Positions 7,889 to 15,890 of a stretch of DNA of 19,971 nt are shown here, one piece after another. The stretch's first letter is position 1. Each line of letters starts with the position of its first letter. The translations under genes and the position numbers were made by a program. Where the stretch lies: assembly GCA_002428935.1 (NCBI GenBank), contig DIYG01000071.1, forward strand, positions 1-19,971, read 5' to 3'. Under the pieces are notes generated by a model. That model was not told the origin of the DNA and made no database searches. It saw only the letters and a list, made by a program, of their open reading frames with translations. This DNA is from Halieaceae bacterium UBA6060. GTDB taxonomy: Bacteria > Pseudomonadota > Gammaproteobacteria > Pseudomonadales > Halieaceae.

Positions 7889-10800
7889 TTAGGCCGCGTT
7901 GTTCAGAGGCTGGTTTTCAGAAGGGTCATCGGTATGCCGGATGGGCGCTACGGCCCCTTGCCCCATGCGTAAAAAGCACGGCAGCAAGAGCAGGGTAAAA
8001 AGGGTGCTCACGCACATCCCACCCACGATCACCGCAGCGAGTCCGCGGTAGATCACGGAACCGGTTCCGGGCATCAGCAACAGAGGCAACATGCCGAAGA
8101 TGCTGGTCAAGGTACTCATGAAAATGGGTCGAAGGCGTGTGAGGAGCGCTATTCGCACCGCCTCGGCGCGGGCCTGGCCCTGCCGCTCCGCCTCTCGCGT
8201 TTGGTGGACGAGGAGGATGGCGTTGTTGACCACCAAGCCAAGGAGGATCACGAAACCGATCATGGTCAGGAGGTCCAGGGGCTGGAAGGTAAACAGGTTG
8301 AGTAATCGGATTGCCAGCACACCGCCTACCATGGCCAGGGGCATGGCTAGGACCACCATGGCGGAATCCAGTACGGAGCGAAACAGCGCTGCCATGAGGA
8401 GGAAAAGAACAACGAGTGCCAGGCCGAAGTTGCTGCTCAGGGATGTGATCGCTCGATCCAGGGCATTGGCGCTGCCCCCGTAGAGGATGCTGCCGTCTGA
8501 CGGCAACATAGCCTGCAGCTCAGGCTGGATATCGTTCTTCAGAATCGCCAGCACGGATTCCAGGGAGGCGTCTTCCGGTGGCCGCAAATCCAGGCTTACG
8601 GTGCGACGGCTGTCGATGCGGCGCAGTTGGCTAGGGCCCACAGTTCGTTCCAAGGAAACCAGTTCACCCAGGGGAATAACGTCGCCGTTTGGGGTCGCCA
8701 GGGGCACGCTGCGCAAACTCTCCGGCGATTCCCAGTCCTCACCCCGAAGGATAACGTCCATACGCTTCTCGCCGTCAAAGTACTCGCCCACGTACAGGCC
8801 GTTGCCCAGGGCGCGAACCAGATTGCCCATGTCTTCGCGGCTCCAGCCCGCCTCGGCGATGCGGCGGTCGTTGGGTGAGAGCAGTAATTCGGGTTCCGCC
8901 TGCTCTATTCCTGGCTCGATTCGTACATCGGTCTCCGGGAGGTGTTCCCGAAGTAACTCCTCGCCTCGCCGGGCTGCGGCCTCCAAAGCTTTTCGATCTC
9001 GCGATTGGAGGTGCATGGCAATCATGCGGTCGCCGCCGAAACCGCCAAAGAGATTGCCTTGGGAGGCAAAGGACTGGAGGTCCGGCAGGTCGACGAGAAT
9101 TTCGTTGTTGATGACCGCTTCCAGTTCCTTCACCTGGGATTGGTCCTGCACACGCGCACCCAGAGTGCCGCCACCGTCCCAGGTCAGGATGTAGTAGTTC
9201 TTCAGGGCGGGTTGCCGTTCTCCGGACATGAACGGCGCCATGCGCTGGTCGATTACCCCGATGTACTCATCGGCAATCATGCGATCACTGGCCCCGGGGG
9301 GGAATTGGAAATAGGCGTCCACGGCGTCCCGTTTTACCGGTGGTAGATAATCGAGTTCCGGCAGCATGAGGTAGCTCAGACCTACGGGAATCGTCAGCAG
9401 CAGCACTGCAAGACCGCGCCGACGGGCGGGGGTATCTGTAAGGCGCATGATGTTAGCGGTCATGCGCCGCCATAAACTGGCAAAACGATCCTCGGCAGGC
9501 GCCGAGCCTTCATTCACTTTGGGTAGCCAAAGCTTTGCAGCCAGCGGCAGGATTGCCACGGCAACAAGGAGGGACACGATTACCGAGATGGCAATGGTGA
9601 TGGCCAGATCGGAGAACAGTTGCCCTTCGATTTCGCGCATAAACACCACGGGCAAGAAAATCGCGACGGTGGTTGCCGTGGAGGCCAGAAGGGCCCCCCA
9701 CACTTGCTGTGCGCCGCGGTAGGCCGCCTCGTGGACAGGCACGCCCTGCTCCCGCTGACGGATAATGTTTTCCATAACGACGATAGCGGCGTCAAGAACC
9801 ATGCCCACCGCAAAGGCCAGACCCGCCAAGGAGATGATATTCAGGGAGCGTCCGCTGACATTCAGTACCAGGAACGTCGCCAGGAGCGATATGGGTATCG
9901 CCATGGCGACGATGAGCGTGGGTCTGAAACGTCGCATAAACCACCACAACACACCCACCGCCAGAAGCACACCCAGAACGATATTGCCGCTGACCAGGCC
10001 GATAGCGCGGTAGATAAAAACTGACGCATCGAAGGACTGGACCATGATCAGACCACGGTCGGCGACCACGGCTTCGTTGAGCTCTTCGACAACGGCTTTA
10101 ACGGCATTGAGTGTTTGCAGGGCGTTAGCGCTAGTCTCTTTGTCCACGCGAATGGAAATAGCGGGGTTTCCGTTCTGCGTGTTGGTGAGCACTTGCTCGC
10201 CCCGAGTGACCTCTACGCTCGCGATGTCACCCAGGCGAATGGGTCGGCCGTTGCGCCAGTCCAGAACAAAGGCTTCAAGTTCTTCGGGGCTGTAGCGGCC
10301 GGCGAAACGCAGGGTGTATTGCCGGCGTCCGACCTCGACGAAGCCGCCACTGATGTCGTTGGCGCGCCCCAACTGACCGGCGATAGCCGTGAGGTCGACG
10401 CCTAGCTGGGCGGCGCGCAAGGGATCGAAAACGATCCGCAGTTCCTGGTCACGGCCCTGGGCGTTCTGGGCGGCGCTGACCCGGGCGACACCGGGTACGG
10501 CTTCGATGGCTGGTCGAACGACATCCTCCACAAAGGGCAGATAGTCGTAGACGTCACCCTTCGTGCCGGGGAGCTGCTGGAGGAAAAAGTAGGTCAGGGC
10601 CGGCATACCGCCGTTACCACCACCGAGAATGATTACCGGTTGGCTGGCATCCCGAGGTAGGGGGTCGAGACGGTTTAGGCGGGAGATGACATCGACGAGG
10701 GTCCGCTGCATGTCGGCGTCGAGGGCAAACTCCAACTCAATCCAGGCATTGCCCGCGTTGGCATAAGCGGCCATTTCCTGAAGACCGGGCAGGCCGCGTA

Positions 10801-11011
10801 AGACGGACTCCAGCGGTTCAACGATTTCTGACTCAATCTCTCGGGGGGAGGCCGCGCGCCAGGTAGTTTGGATGGCTATCCGGGGGTTTTCGATATCGGG
10901 AAGGAGCTGCACCGGTAACTGCCGCAGGCTGAAACCGCCAAACAGCACCACTACGGCAACGATGACCGCCACCCCAGCCGGATACTGCAGGGCGCTGCGC
11001 GTCAGATTCAT
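7889..11011 (-). CDS. RND-family inner-membrane efflux pump (AcrB/MdtB-like)
   Basis: 1040 residues, usual AcrB-family length, with twelve membrane helices in the 1+5+1+5 pattern and two large periplasmic loops. Motifs: N-terminal helix ending FSLRQLPVQLLPDIENP, the R-A-x-x-S-P-R-E-I-E porter motif near 52-60, helix 4 with GMVLDAAIVVMENI (403-416), helix 10 with GLVVNNAILLVHQTREAE (about 925-942). Pumps of this family export hydrophobic or amphipathic compounds from periplasm or membrane in exchange for protons. Of the three AcrB relay residues Asp407/Asp408/Lys940, only the first Asp (D407) is kept; the others are Ala408 and Asn929. Substrate unknown. ATG 11011 has AGGGGA about six bases upstream. 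The LytTR two-component pair lies immediately upstream on the same strand, suggesting that it controls the pump. Confidence 0.95.
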   Translation of the reverse strand: MNLTRSALQYPAGVAVIVAVVVLFGGFSLRQLPVQLLPDIENPRIAIQTTWRAASPREIESEIVEPLESVLRGLPGLQEMAAYANAGNAWIELEFALDADMQRTLVDVISRLNRLDPLPRDASQPVIILGGGNGGMPALTYFFLQQLPGTKGDVYDYLPFVEDVVRPAIEAVPGVARVSAAQNAQGRDQELRIVFDPLRAAQLGVDLTAIAGQLGRANDISGGFVEVGRRQYTLRFAGRYSPEELEAFVLDWRNGRPIRLGDIASVEVTRGEQVLTNTQNGNPAISIRVDKETSANALQTLNAVKAVVEELNEAVVADRGLIMVQSFDASVFIYRAIGLVSGNIVLGVLLAVGVLWWFMRRFRPTLIVAMAIPISLLATFLVLNVSGRSLNIISLAGLAFAVGMVLDAAIVVMENIIRQREQGVPVHEAAYRGAQQVWGALLASTATTVAIFLPVVFMREIEGQLFSDLAITIAISVIVSLLVAVAILPLAAKLWLPKVNEGSAPAEDRFASLWRRMTANIMRLTDTPARRRGLAVLLLTIPVGLSYLMLPELDYLPPVKRDAVDAYFQFPPGASDRMIADEYIGVIDQRMAPFMSGERQPALKNYYILTWDGGGTLGARVQDQSQVKELEAVINNEILVDLPDLQSFASQGNLFGGFGGDRMIAMHLQSRDRKALEAAARRGEELLREHLPETDVRIEPGIEQAEPELLLSPNDRRIAEAGWSREDMGNLVRALGNGLYVGEYFDGEKRMDVILRGEDWESPESLRSVPLATPNGDVIPLGELVSLERTVGPSQLRRIDSRRTVSLDLRPPEDASLESVLAILKNDIQPELQAMLPSDGSILYGGSANALDRAITSLSSNFGLALVVLFLLMAALFRSVLDSAMVVLAMPLAMVGGVLAIRLLNLFTFQPLDLLTMIGFVILLGLVVNNAILLVHQTREAERQGQARAEAVRIALLTRLRPIFMSTLTSIFGMLPLLLMPGTGSVIYRGLAAVIVGGMCVSTLFTLLLLPCFLRMGQGAVAPIRHTDDPSENQPLNNAA

Positions 11012-11155
11012 GAGGGTCCCCTGCCACTCTATTTATGGCCCGGAGCCTAGCAATGGCACCGACGGGACGCCCGATCCTTGCGATGAGTTGCGAGGGTGGT
11101 GCGATAAACCGCGTAAATTGGGGTCTGGATCTGTCAGAGGCGCTCCTTGAGCGGC

Positions 11156-11176
11156 CCTTAAGCAAGCCGGCTTAGG
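11156..11176 (-). promoter_or_regulatory. palindrome at the regulator stop codon, upstream of the RND pump
   Basis: A perfect 10-bp palindrome AAGCCGGCTT occupies 11164-11173 and overlaps the response regulator stop codon. It lies within a longer imperfect inverted repeat, CCTTAAGC (11156-11163) with GCTTAGG (11170-11176). No T-tract follows on the minus strand, so it is a poor intrinsic terminator; it could be an operator or an mRNA hairpin between regulator and pump. The rest of 11012-11155 shows no convincing promoter. Confidence 0.25.
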
Positions 11177-11984
11177 TCACCAGAAACTGACGGATCCTAT
11201 CTTTATAGCTGCGGCTGACCTTGAGTTGCGTGCCCCCTTCGAGGTTCAGCAGGTACTCGCCATTACTCAGGGTTTGAGCACCGGTGATCACCCGGTTATT
11301 GACGATGGTGGAGCGGTGCACGCGAAGAAACACGGCGGGATTGAGCATGCCTTCAAGTTGTTTCATGGTGATGCGCATGATGTGGGTTTCGCCCGCCGCG
11401 TGAATACACATGTAGTCGCCCGCCGCATCAACCCAGGTGATATCGGCGACGCGGATAAACTGAATATCACTGCCATCCTTGATGGTGATTTTTTCTGGCC
11501 AGCCGTCGCCATTACCGTTGCCTTTCTCTACCAACGCTTCAACGCCGGCAGCGCTTTCTCCTGTCATGCTCATCACCAGCTTGACTAGTTTCTCTTTACC
11601 TTCCGAGTTCGCCTCCTGACTGCGATGTTGCACGGCTCGTTGAACGGCTTCGTGGAGTCGATCGTCGTCAATGGGTTTGAGCACGTAGTCGATGGCGTGG
11701 ACCTTGAAGGCATCGACGGCGTACTCGTTGTAGGCCGTCACGAACACCACCATCGGCATGTCGTCACCCTGAAGCTTCTCCACGACTTCAAAACCGTCCA
11801 TGCCCGGCATTTGGATATCTAGAAACAGCAGGTCGGGGTTGTGCTGAGCAATGGCGATCAACGCTTCCTGGCCATTGGCGCACTCGGCTACCACGTCCAC
11901 TTCCGGCAGCTGTTGGAGGCGTACGGAAAGACCGCGCCTGGCAAGCTGTTCGTCGTCAACGATGATGGCGCTCAGGGTGTTCAT
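11172..11984 (-). CDS. LytTR-type response regulator (AlgR/LytR family)
   Basis: 270 residues. Receiver domain about 3-120: acidic pocket D10-D11, phospho-acceptor D56 (LLFLDIQMPGMDGFE), conserved T83 and K103 (YVLKPIDDDRLHEAV). A flexible linker at about 121-163 is rich in Gly/Asn. The LytTR DNA-binding domain is at about 164-268 with FLRVHRSTIVNN (219-230) and the family-typical NGEYLLNLEGGTQLKVSRSYKD end. It is phosphorylated by the kinase encoded just upstream; the ATG overlaps that gene's stop codon as ATGA, indicating translational coupling. LytTR regulators bind pairs of short direct repeats; likely targets are the RND operon downstream or its own promoter, but no clear site is visible in either. 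Confidence 0.93.
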   Translation of the reverse strand: MNTLSAIIVDDEQLARRGLSVRLQQLPEVDVVAECANGQEALIAIAQHNPDLLFLDIQMPGMDGFEVVEKLQGDDMPMVVFVTAYNEYAVDAFKVHAIDYVLKPIDDDRLHEAVQRAVQHRSQEANSEGKEKLVKLVMSMTGESAAGVEALVEKGNGNGDGWPEKITIKDGSDIQFIRVADITWVDAAGDYMCIHAAGETHIMRITMKQLEGMLNPAVFLRVHRSTIVNNRVITGAQTLSNGEYLLNLEGGTQLKVSRSYKDRIRQFLVT

Positions 11985-13081
11985 GCAGCTTCCTTTTCGG
12001 CGTAGGTTACGGGCAGGCAGATGGTGATGGTCAGGCCGTGGGGTTCGGTTGTGGTCAGGCGAAAAGTCTGTTTCTCGCCGTAAACCTGGGCGAGGCGTTC
12101 TCGGGTGTTCGCCAGGCCCACACCGCCGCCTTTGGGTAGGCGGCCCTGACGGAGGTCCAGCCCCGGGCCGTCGTCGGCAACGATAAGCTGCAAGCAGCCC
12201 TCTTCAATGCTCGCCGACACGGCAATGGACCCACCGTTGATGGATTGAGACACGGCGTACTTGATGGAGTTTTCCACCAGCGGTTGCAGAAGCAGTGAGG
12301 GCATCAGCGCGTGCTCGGCGCTACTGGCTACGGAAAAGTGTAGGGTCAGGCGTTCGGCGAAGCGGACCTTCTCGATGTCCAGATAGAGCTTCAGGGATTC
12401 GATCTCTTCCGCCACGGTCACCTGCTGCATGGGGTCGTTGTCCAGGGAGTAGCGGAGAAAGCGGGACAGCTTCATCACCATGCTGTTGGCCAGCTCCGTA
12501 TCTTTATCCAGGATCAAGGTGGAGATGGCGTTGAGGGTGTTGAAGAGAAAGTGCGGATTTAGCTGGTAGCGCAGCATCTTTAGCTGTGCTTCGTGAGCCA
12601 TGGAGATGGCCTTTAAATAGCGTTGTTTCTCTTCCTGGCTGAGCAGGTAGTACTTGATGCCGAAGTACAGCGCGCTCCACACCAGCATGACCCAGACGCC
12701 GGATAGGGAATTGGAAAAATACGAGGCAAGGTGCATCTCACCACGGGCCTGCATCTTTTCCAGTTCCTGGGGGAACAAGTTGTAAAACAGCACCGAGCGA
12801 CAGAGGATCCAGGCCACGCCTGCGCAGTAGGAGGCGCCCAAGATAGCGAAGGCCCGGGTGCCGACGGAGCGATCCCAGGTGGCGCGATAGATCCAGCGCA
12901 AGCCGAGGGTCAGAAGCATGCCTATGGTGGAGATCAGCGGGAGATAGACGTAGTAGTGCTCAGGAACCTCGCCCCAGACCAGAATCCCCAGATAGAACGT
13001 CGCCGCCCAGCTGCTCCAGCCGCCGAGCTGCAGAAGCCAGAACAAGCGGCGCTTGTCTTCGATGACGTGTTCTATGGGCAT
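11981..13081 (-). CDS. LytS/AlgZ-type membrane histidine kinase
   Basis: 366 residues from the ATG at 13081; a GTG at 13126 would add 15 residues. About four hydrophobic helices in the first 150 residues (near 13-33, 46-64, 77-100, 126-146) form the sensor and show no recognisable ligand domain. The His_kinase domain carries LRYQLNPHFLFNTLNAIS with phospho-acceptor His177. The ATPase follows: N-box LLQPLVENSIKYAV with Asn271, ADDGPGL at 302-308 and GGVGLANTRERL at 319-330. It signals to the LytTR regulator that overlaps its stop codon. The layout is like AlgZ(FimS)/AlgR of Pseudomonas. The signal is unknown. Confidence 0.92.
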   Translation of the reverse strand: MPIEHVIEDKRRLFWLLQLGGWSSWAATFYLGILVWGEVPEHYYVYLPLISTIGMLLTLGLRWIYRATWDRSVGTRAFAILGASYCAGVAWILCRSVLFYNLFPQELEKMQARGEMHLASYFSNSLSGVWVMLVWSALYFGIKYYLLSQEEKQRYLKAISMAHEAQLKMLRYQLNPHFLFNTLNAISTLILDKDTELANSMVMKLSRFLRYSLDNDPMQQVTVAEEIESLKLYLDIEKVRFAERLTLHFSVASSAEHALMPSLLLQPLVENSIKYAVSQSINGGSIAVSASIEEGCLQLIVADDGPGLDLRQGRLPKGGGVGLANTRERLAQVYGEKQTFRLTTTEPHGLTITICLPVTYAEKEAA

Positions 13082-13087
13082 GGCGCC

Positions 13088-13116
13088 ATTATAGGGAGCC
13101 AAATCGGTGCTGCGAT
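13088..13116 (-). promoter_or_regulatory. candidate promoter for the kinase gene
   Basis: A perfect TATAAT lies at 13088-13093 on the minus strand. Seventeen bases upstream is ATCGCA (13111-13116), matching TTGACA at three positions. Transcription would begin about seven bases past the -10, which is at or next to the ATG at 13081. No ribosome binding site is visible there. Confidence 0.35.
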
Positions 13117-13144
13117 GACCGTCCACGGCTGTTTATCGCATAAT
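13115..13144 (+). promoter_or_regulatory. candidate promoter for the DUF1653 gene
   Basis: ATGACC (13115-13120, 4 of 6 consensus) and CATAAT (13139-13144, 5 of 6) are 18 bp apart, leaving a leader of about 55 bases. It would overlap the divergent kinase promoter region. A separate TTGACG nearby has no matching -10. Confidence 0.3.
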
Positions 13145-13205
13145 CGCCCCACTTTGACGCAGCTTTGCTTCAGAATCAGTGGCTTAGGCGATTTTTGGAG
13201 GCCCC

Positions 13206-13451
13206 ATGAGTATCCGGCCCGGGCGTTACCGGCACTACAAAGGCGGTGAATACGAGGTCCTTGGAACGGCCCTTCACTCAGAAACGGAAGAGCGCATGGT
13301 GCTGTACCGGCCCTGTTACGGTGCCCGCGAGTTCTGGGTGCGGCCCCTGGCCATGTTTGAGGAATCCGTAGTGGTTGATGGCCGTGAACAGCCGCGCTTT
13401 GTCTGGTTTGAGCCATTGTCGGGCTCGATTAGTCTGCCGGTCTCTGAATAG
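13206..13451 (+). CDS. DUF1653 family protein
   Basis: 81 residues from an ATG preceded by GGAGG. The sequence MSIRPGRYRHYKGGEYEVLG, followed by a HSETEE segment, a R-P-x-Y-G segment, FWVRPLAMFEESVVVDG and PRFVWFEP, is the complete DUF1653 pattern, a small all-beta cytoplasmic domain widespread in proteobacteria without an established function. It diverges from the LytTR kinase and stands alone; a possible terminator follows. Confidence 0.9.
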   Translation: MSIRPGRYRHYKGGEYEVLGTALHSETEERMVLYRPCYGAREFWVRPLAMFEESVVVDGREQPRFVWFEPLSGSISLPVSE

Positions 13452-13460
13452 AGAAAAGTG

Positions 13461-13517
13461 GTTCGCACCTGCTGATCTGGCCGCCCCATGGCCGGAAGGC
13501 GAACGTTTGTGTTCTTT
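13461..13517 (+). terminator. possible terminator after the DUF1653 gene
   Basis: Outer 6-bp inverted repeat GTTCGC (13461-13466) and GCGAAC (13499-13504) encloses an inner stem CTGGCC/GGCCGG with a seven-base loop and one G-U pair. It is followed by the T-rich GTTTGTGTTCTTT (13505-13517). The T-tract is interrupted and the two stems are separated by unpaired bases, so strength is doubtful. Confidence 0.35.
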
Positions 13518-13610
13518 GACTTGTAAAGCGCTCATTCCGGCTGATTGCTGGCATTCAATGCACACATATACACTTCATGCTTTTGCGTTTATGAGAACAG
13601 AAGACTCATC

Positions 13611-14150
13611 ATGCAAGAAACAGGAGCCGTCAGATTCGGAGCGTGGATCGAGAATCTGCTTATTTTGCTTGGCGGATTGCTGACCCTGGTTACATTTTTT
13701 AGTGTCGTCTACTTTATCGTTTTTTACTCATCTAATCCCCCGCTAGTATCGGGTACCGCCACAGGATCAAGCTCAAGTAGGTTTACTGATGCAGATTGGG
13801 AGGCGACTTGGGAATGGTCCACTGCCGACCGGTTAAGCCGCGCAAACACCGTGGTAGTGGTCACGTGGGAAAAGAGCTTACTGTTCTATCACAAAGCCAT
13901 TCTTACTGAGGTGTTAAAAATCTCCGATGACGACCATGACCTACCACCGATTGGGGGCGAGTTTGAGTATGCGAGTTTCCGAAGACTGGACAGCCGAGAC
14001 TACGGTGACGGCTCCGTAATCCTATTCTACGACCAGCTACTACACCCTATTCGGGAAGAGCACATTCATCATTCGGGCGGAGTATTGCGAGACGACGAAG
14101 GGACTTCTCTCCGTTCACTCAGAGAACACATTAAGCCGAGCTTTCGGTAG
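13611..14150 (+). CDS. unrecognised single-pass membrane protein
   Basis: 179 residues from the ATG at 13611; an in-frame TTG at 13545 would add 22 residues with no family support. Visible: a short N-terminal segment, one strongly hydrophobic helix at about 15-39 (NLLILLGGLLTLVTFFSVVY), a Ser-rich linker near 48-57, then a soluble region of about 120 residues with a strand ANTVVVVTWEK (79-89), LTEVLKIS (98-105) and GGEFEYASFRRLDSRDYGDG (115-134), and a His-rich EEHIHHSGG (149-157). The charge pattern suggests the C-terminal part lies outside the cytoplasm, but orientation is inference. No family recognised. The start region 13621-13740 is about 45% G+C by hand count, clearly lower than the neighbouring genes, so recent acquisition is possible. 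No good ribosome binding site is seen. Confidence 0.6.
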   Translation: MQETGAVRFGAWIENLLILLGGLLTLVTFFSVVYFIVFYSSNPPLVSGTATGSSSSRFTDADWEATWEWSTADRLSRANTVVVVTWEKSLLFYHKAILTEVLKISDDDHDLPPIGGEFEYASFRRLDSRDYGDGSVILFYDQLLHPIREEHIHHSGGVLRDDEGTSLRSLREHIKPSFR

Positions 14151-14270
14151 AAGTGATGACTGCGTCTAACCGAAACCGGCCATCGCAGGATGCTCAGGCT
14201 AACTTACAAGTTCGACCCACAGCCGCCGTCATGATCTCGCTGGCAGGCACACAGCGTGCGTCACGTTCTT

Positions 14271-14300
14271 GTCAGCAAACAGCTGCCGCGAGGCAGCCGT
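14271..14300 (-). terminator. possible terminator of the isocitrate dehydrogenase gene
   Basis: On the minus strand ACGGCTGCC-TCGC-GGCAGCTGT forms a 9-bp stem (14279-14300) with a tetraloop and one G-U pair, followed by TTTGCTG. It lies about 75-100 bases past the icd stop codon, between convergent genes. The short T-tract makes this uncertain. The rest of 14151-14374 holds nothing I can name. Confidence 0.35.
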
Positions 14301-14374
14301 AGCGTCAATGTCGAAACGAAGGGGGACTCCTCCAGAGCTGTAACTATGTCAGAGTGAGTGAACTCGGACTGAAA

Positions 14375-15838
14375 TCACCCCTCGCCCTGTGCCTTGGAAT
14401 ACCCCGGTTCACTGTCAAAGGTGTACAGATTCTCAGTCTTCACAATGTCCAGACCTATTTCGTTGACCCGCGCCATCAAGCTTGGAATTTGCCGATTGAT
14501 ATCTTCCTCAACCCGGCTTGGGAACCGACATCGCCAGTGGTCTGTCTTTAGGGTCTGTGGGTTCCCATCCGGATAGACCTTGACGCCACGATTCGTGATC
14601 ATCTTCAGATCGAAGTTAGTGTCATTGGCAGCCGCCAAGAGCATGCCAGCTAGAATCTCCGGATCGCGCTCCTGATCGTCCCAGTTCAGGAACAGGTCGA
14701 CACCAACGCAGTGTTTCTTCGCCCTATTGTCCGTTGAAGGCACATAGTCGGGGAGAGTGCTCAGATCATTGTTCTGGTATTCGGCATGCGGGAGGTTAAG
14801 AGGCACCCGTCCCAGGCGTTCAATAACGGCATCAGCAAAAGCCTGCGTTCCGAGCAGATCTTTGCTTAGCTCGCTTTTGAACATATCCCGGGTGTGATAA
14901 CCATCCTCAATGGTTCTCAGCCAGGCATTGTGGATCGTATTCGCAACATCCGCTTTACCCAGGTATACCAGCATCATGAGGGCGCTCATGAGCAGCCCGC
15001 TCGGATTCGCGATATCCCGCCCGGTGATGTCCGGCGCACTGCCGTGAACGGCTTCGAACATGGCCGCACCTGCGCCGAGGTTTAGACTGCCTGCCAGTCC
15101 GATGCTGCCGCTGACCTCTGCGGCAATATCACTGATGATGTCGCCATAGAGATTGGTTGTAACCACCACATCGAAATCGTGGGGGCGACTGGCAATCCGC
15201 GCGGCACCGATGTCGATGATCATGTGATCGCTTTCGATGTCCGGATACTGCTGGCTGATTTCCTTGAATACATCATGAAACAACCCGTCGGTTATCTTCA
15301 TGATGTTGTCCTTGGTCATGCAGGTTATCTTCTTCCGATTGTGGCTGCGGGCATACTCAAAGGCGTAGCGAATGATGCGCTCACAGCCAGGTCGCGTGAT
15401 CAACTTCAGACACTGATACACCTCTTCACTCTGGCGGTGCTCGATGCCCGCGTAGGTGTCCTCTTCATTTTCGCGGATGATCACCACATCCATGCCCGGA
15501 TGAATGCTTTTCACGTAGGGGTGGTAGCTGATACAGGGACGCATGTTGGCGTACAAACCCAGGGTTTTGCGGAGTGTGACGTTCACACTCTTGTAGCCGC
15601 CCCCCTGTGGCGTGGTTATGGGGCCTTTTAGAAGCACGCCGTGATCGCGAATCGCCTGCCAGGTGTCATCGCCGACGCCGGCAGCGATACCGCTTTCATA
15701 GGCTTTCATACCGACGGTGGTGTAGATGAACTTCAGCGATGGATCGGCCGCCTGGAGAATACGTACTGTGGCGTCAGTAATTTCGGGCCCGATGCCATCG
15801 CCGGGTGCTACGGGAATGGTTGTCGTGTTGTTTGCCAT
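14375..15838 (-). CDS. icd: isocitrate dehydrogenase, long 'alphaproteobacterial' (ICDH_alpha/Thermus-like) type
   Basis: 487 residues, longer than E. coli Icd (416) because of an extra C-terminal domain (about 335-487), as in rickettsial, alphaproteobacterial and Thermus enzymes. It oxidatively decarboxylates isocitrate to 2-oxoglutarate in the TCA cycle. Isocitrate-binding signature SVNVTLRKTLGLYANMRP (84-101) holds S84, N86, R90 and R100, which separates it from isopropylmalate dehydrogenase. Further conserved residues: R123, Y130, K176, metal ligands near D209, D233 and D237 (NLYGDIISDIAAE). The coenzyme loop HGSAPDITGRDIANP (265-279) has Asp270-Ile271 where NADP-specific E. coli Icd has Lys344-Tyr345, a pattern tied to NAD preference. 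Members of this subfamily are often annotated NADP-dependent, so the coenzyme is open. ATG 15838 has AGAGGCG about nine bases upstream. It appears monocistronic with a strong-looking promoter. Confidence 0.93.
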   Translation of the reverse strand: MANNTTTIPVAPGDGIGPEITDATVRILQAADPSLKFIYTTVGMKAYESGIAAGVGDDTWQAIRDHGVLLKGPITTPQGGGYKSVNVTLRKTLGLYANMRPCISYHPYVKSIHPGMDVVIIRENEEDTYAGIEHRQSEEVYQCLKLITRPGCERIIRYAFEYARSHNRKKITCMTKDNIMKITDGLFHDVFKEISQQYPDIESDHMIIDIGAARIASRPHDFDVVVTTNLYGDIISDIAAEVSGSIGLAGSLNLGAGAAMFEAVHGSAPDITGRDIANPSGLLMSALMMLVYLGKADVANTIHNAWLRTIEDGYHTRDMFKSELSKDLLGTQAFADAVIERLGRVPLNLPHAEYQNNDLSTLPDYVPSTDNRAKKHCVGVDLFLNWDDQERDPEILAGMLLAAANDTNFDLKMITNRGVKVYPDGNPQTLKTDHWRCRFPSRVEEDINRQIPSLMARVNEIGLDIVKTENLYTFDSEPGYSKAQGEG

Positions 15839-15890
15839 GTTCAGTGTCGCCTCTGTGGGAATCGGCGGCAGTGTCGGGGACGGCGATAGT

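Noticed and set aside
8487..9194. Long open frame (235 codons) on the plus strand
   Set aside because: Entirely antisense to the RND pump gene, whose motifs and length are unambiguous; low-complexity Arg/Ser-rich translation typical of a shadow frame.
14163..14215. attC-like integron site (GTCTAAC followed by GGCTAAC) after the orphan membrane protein gene
   Set aside because: No matching GTTRRRY partner or paired inner boxes were found, so a folded attC cannot be drawn.
14195..14220. tRNA-like T-loop (GTTCGAC)
   Set aside because: No acceptor stem, anticodon arm or D arm can be built around it.
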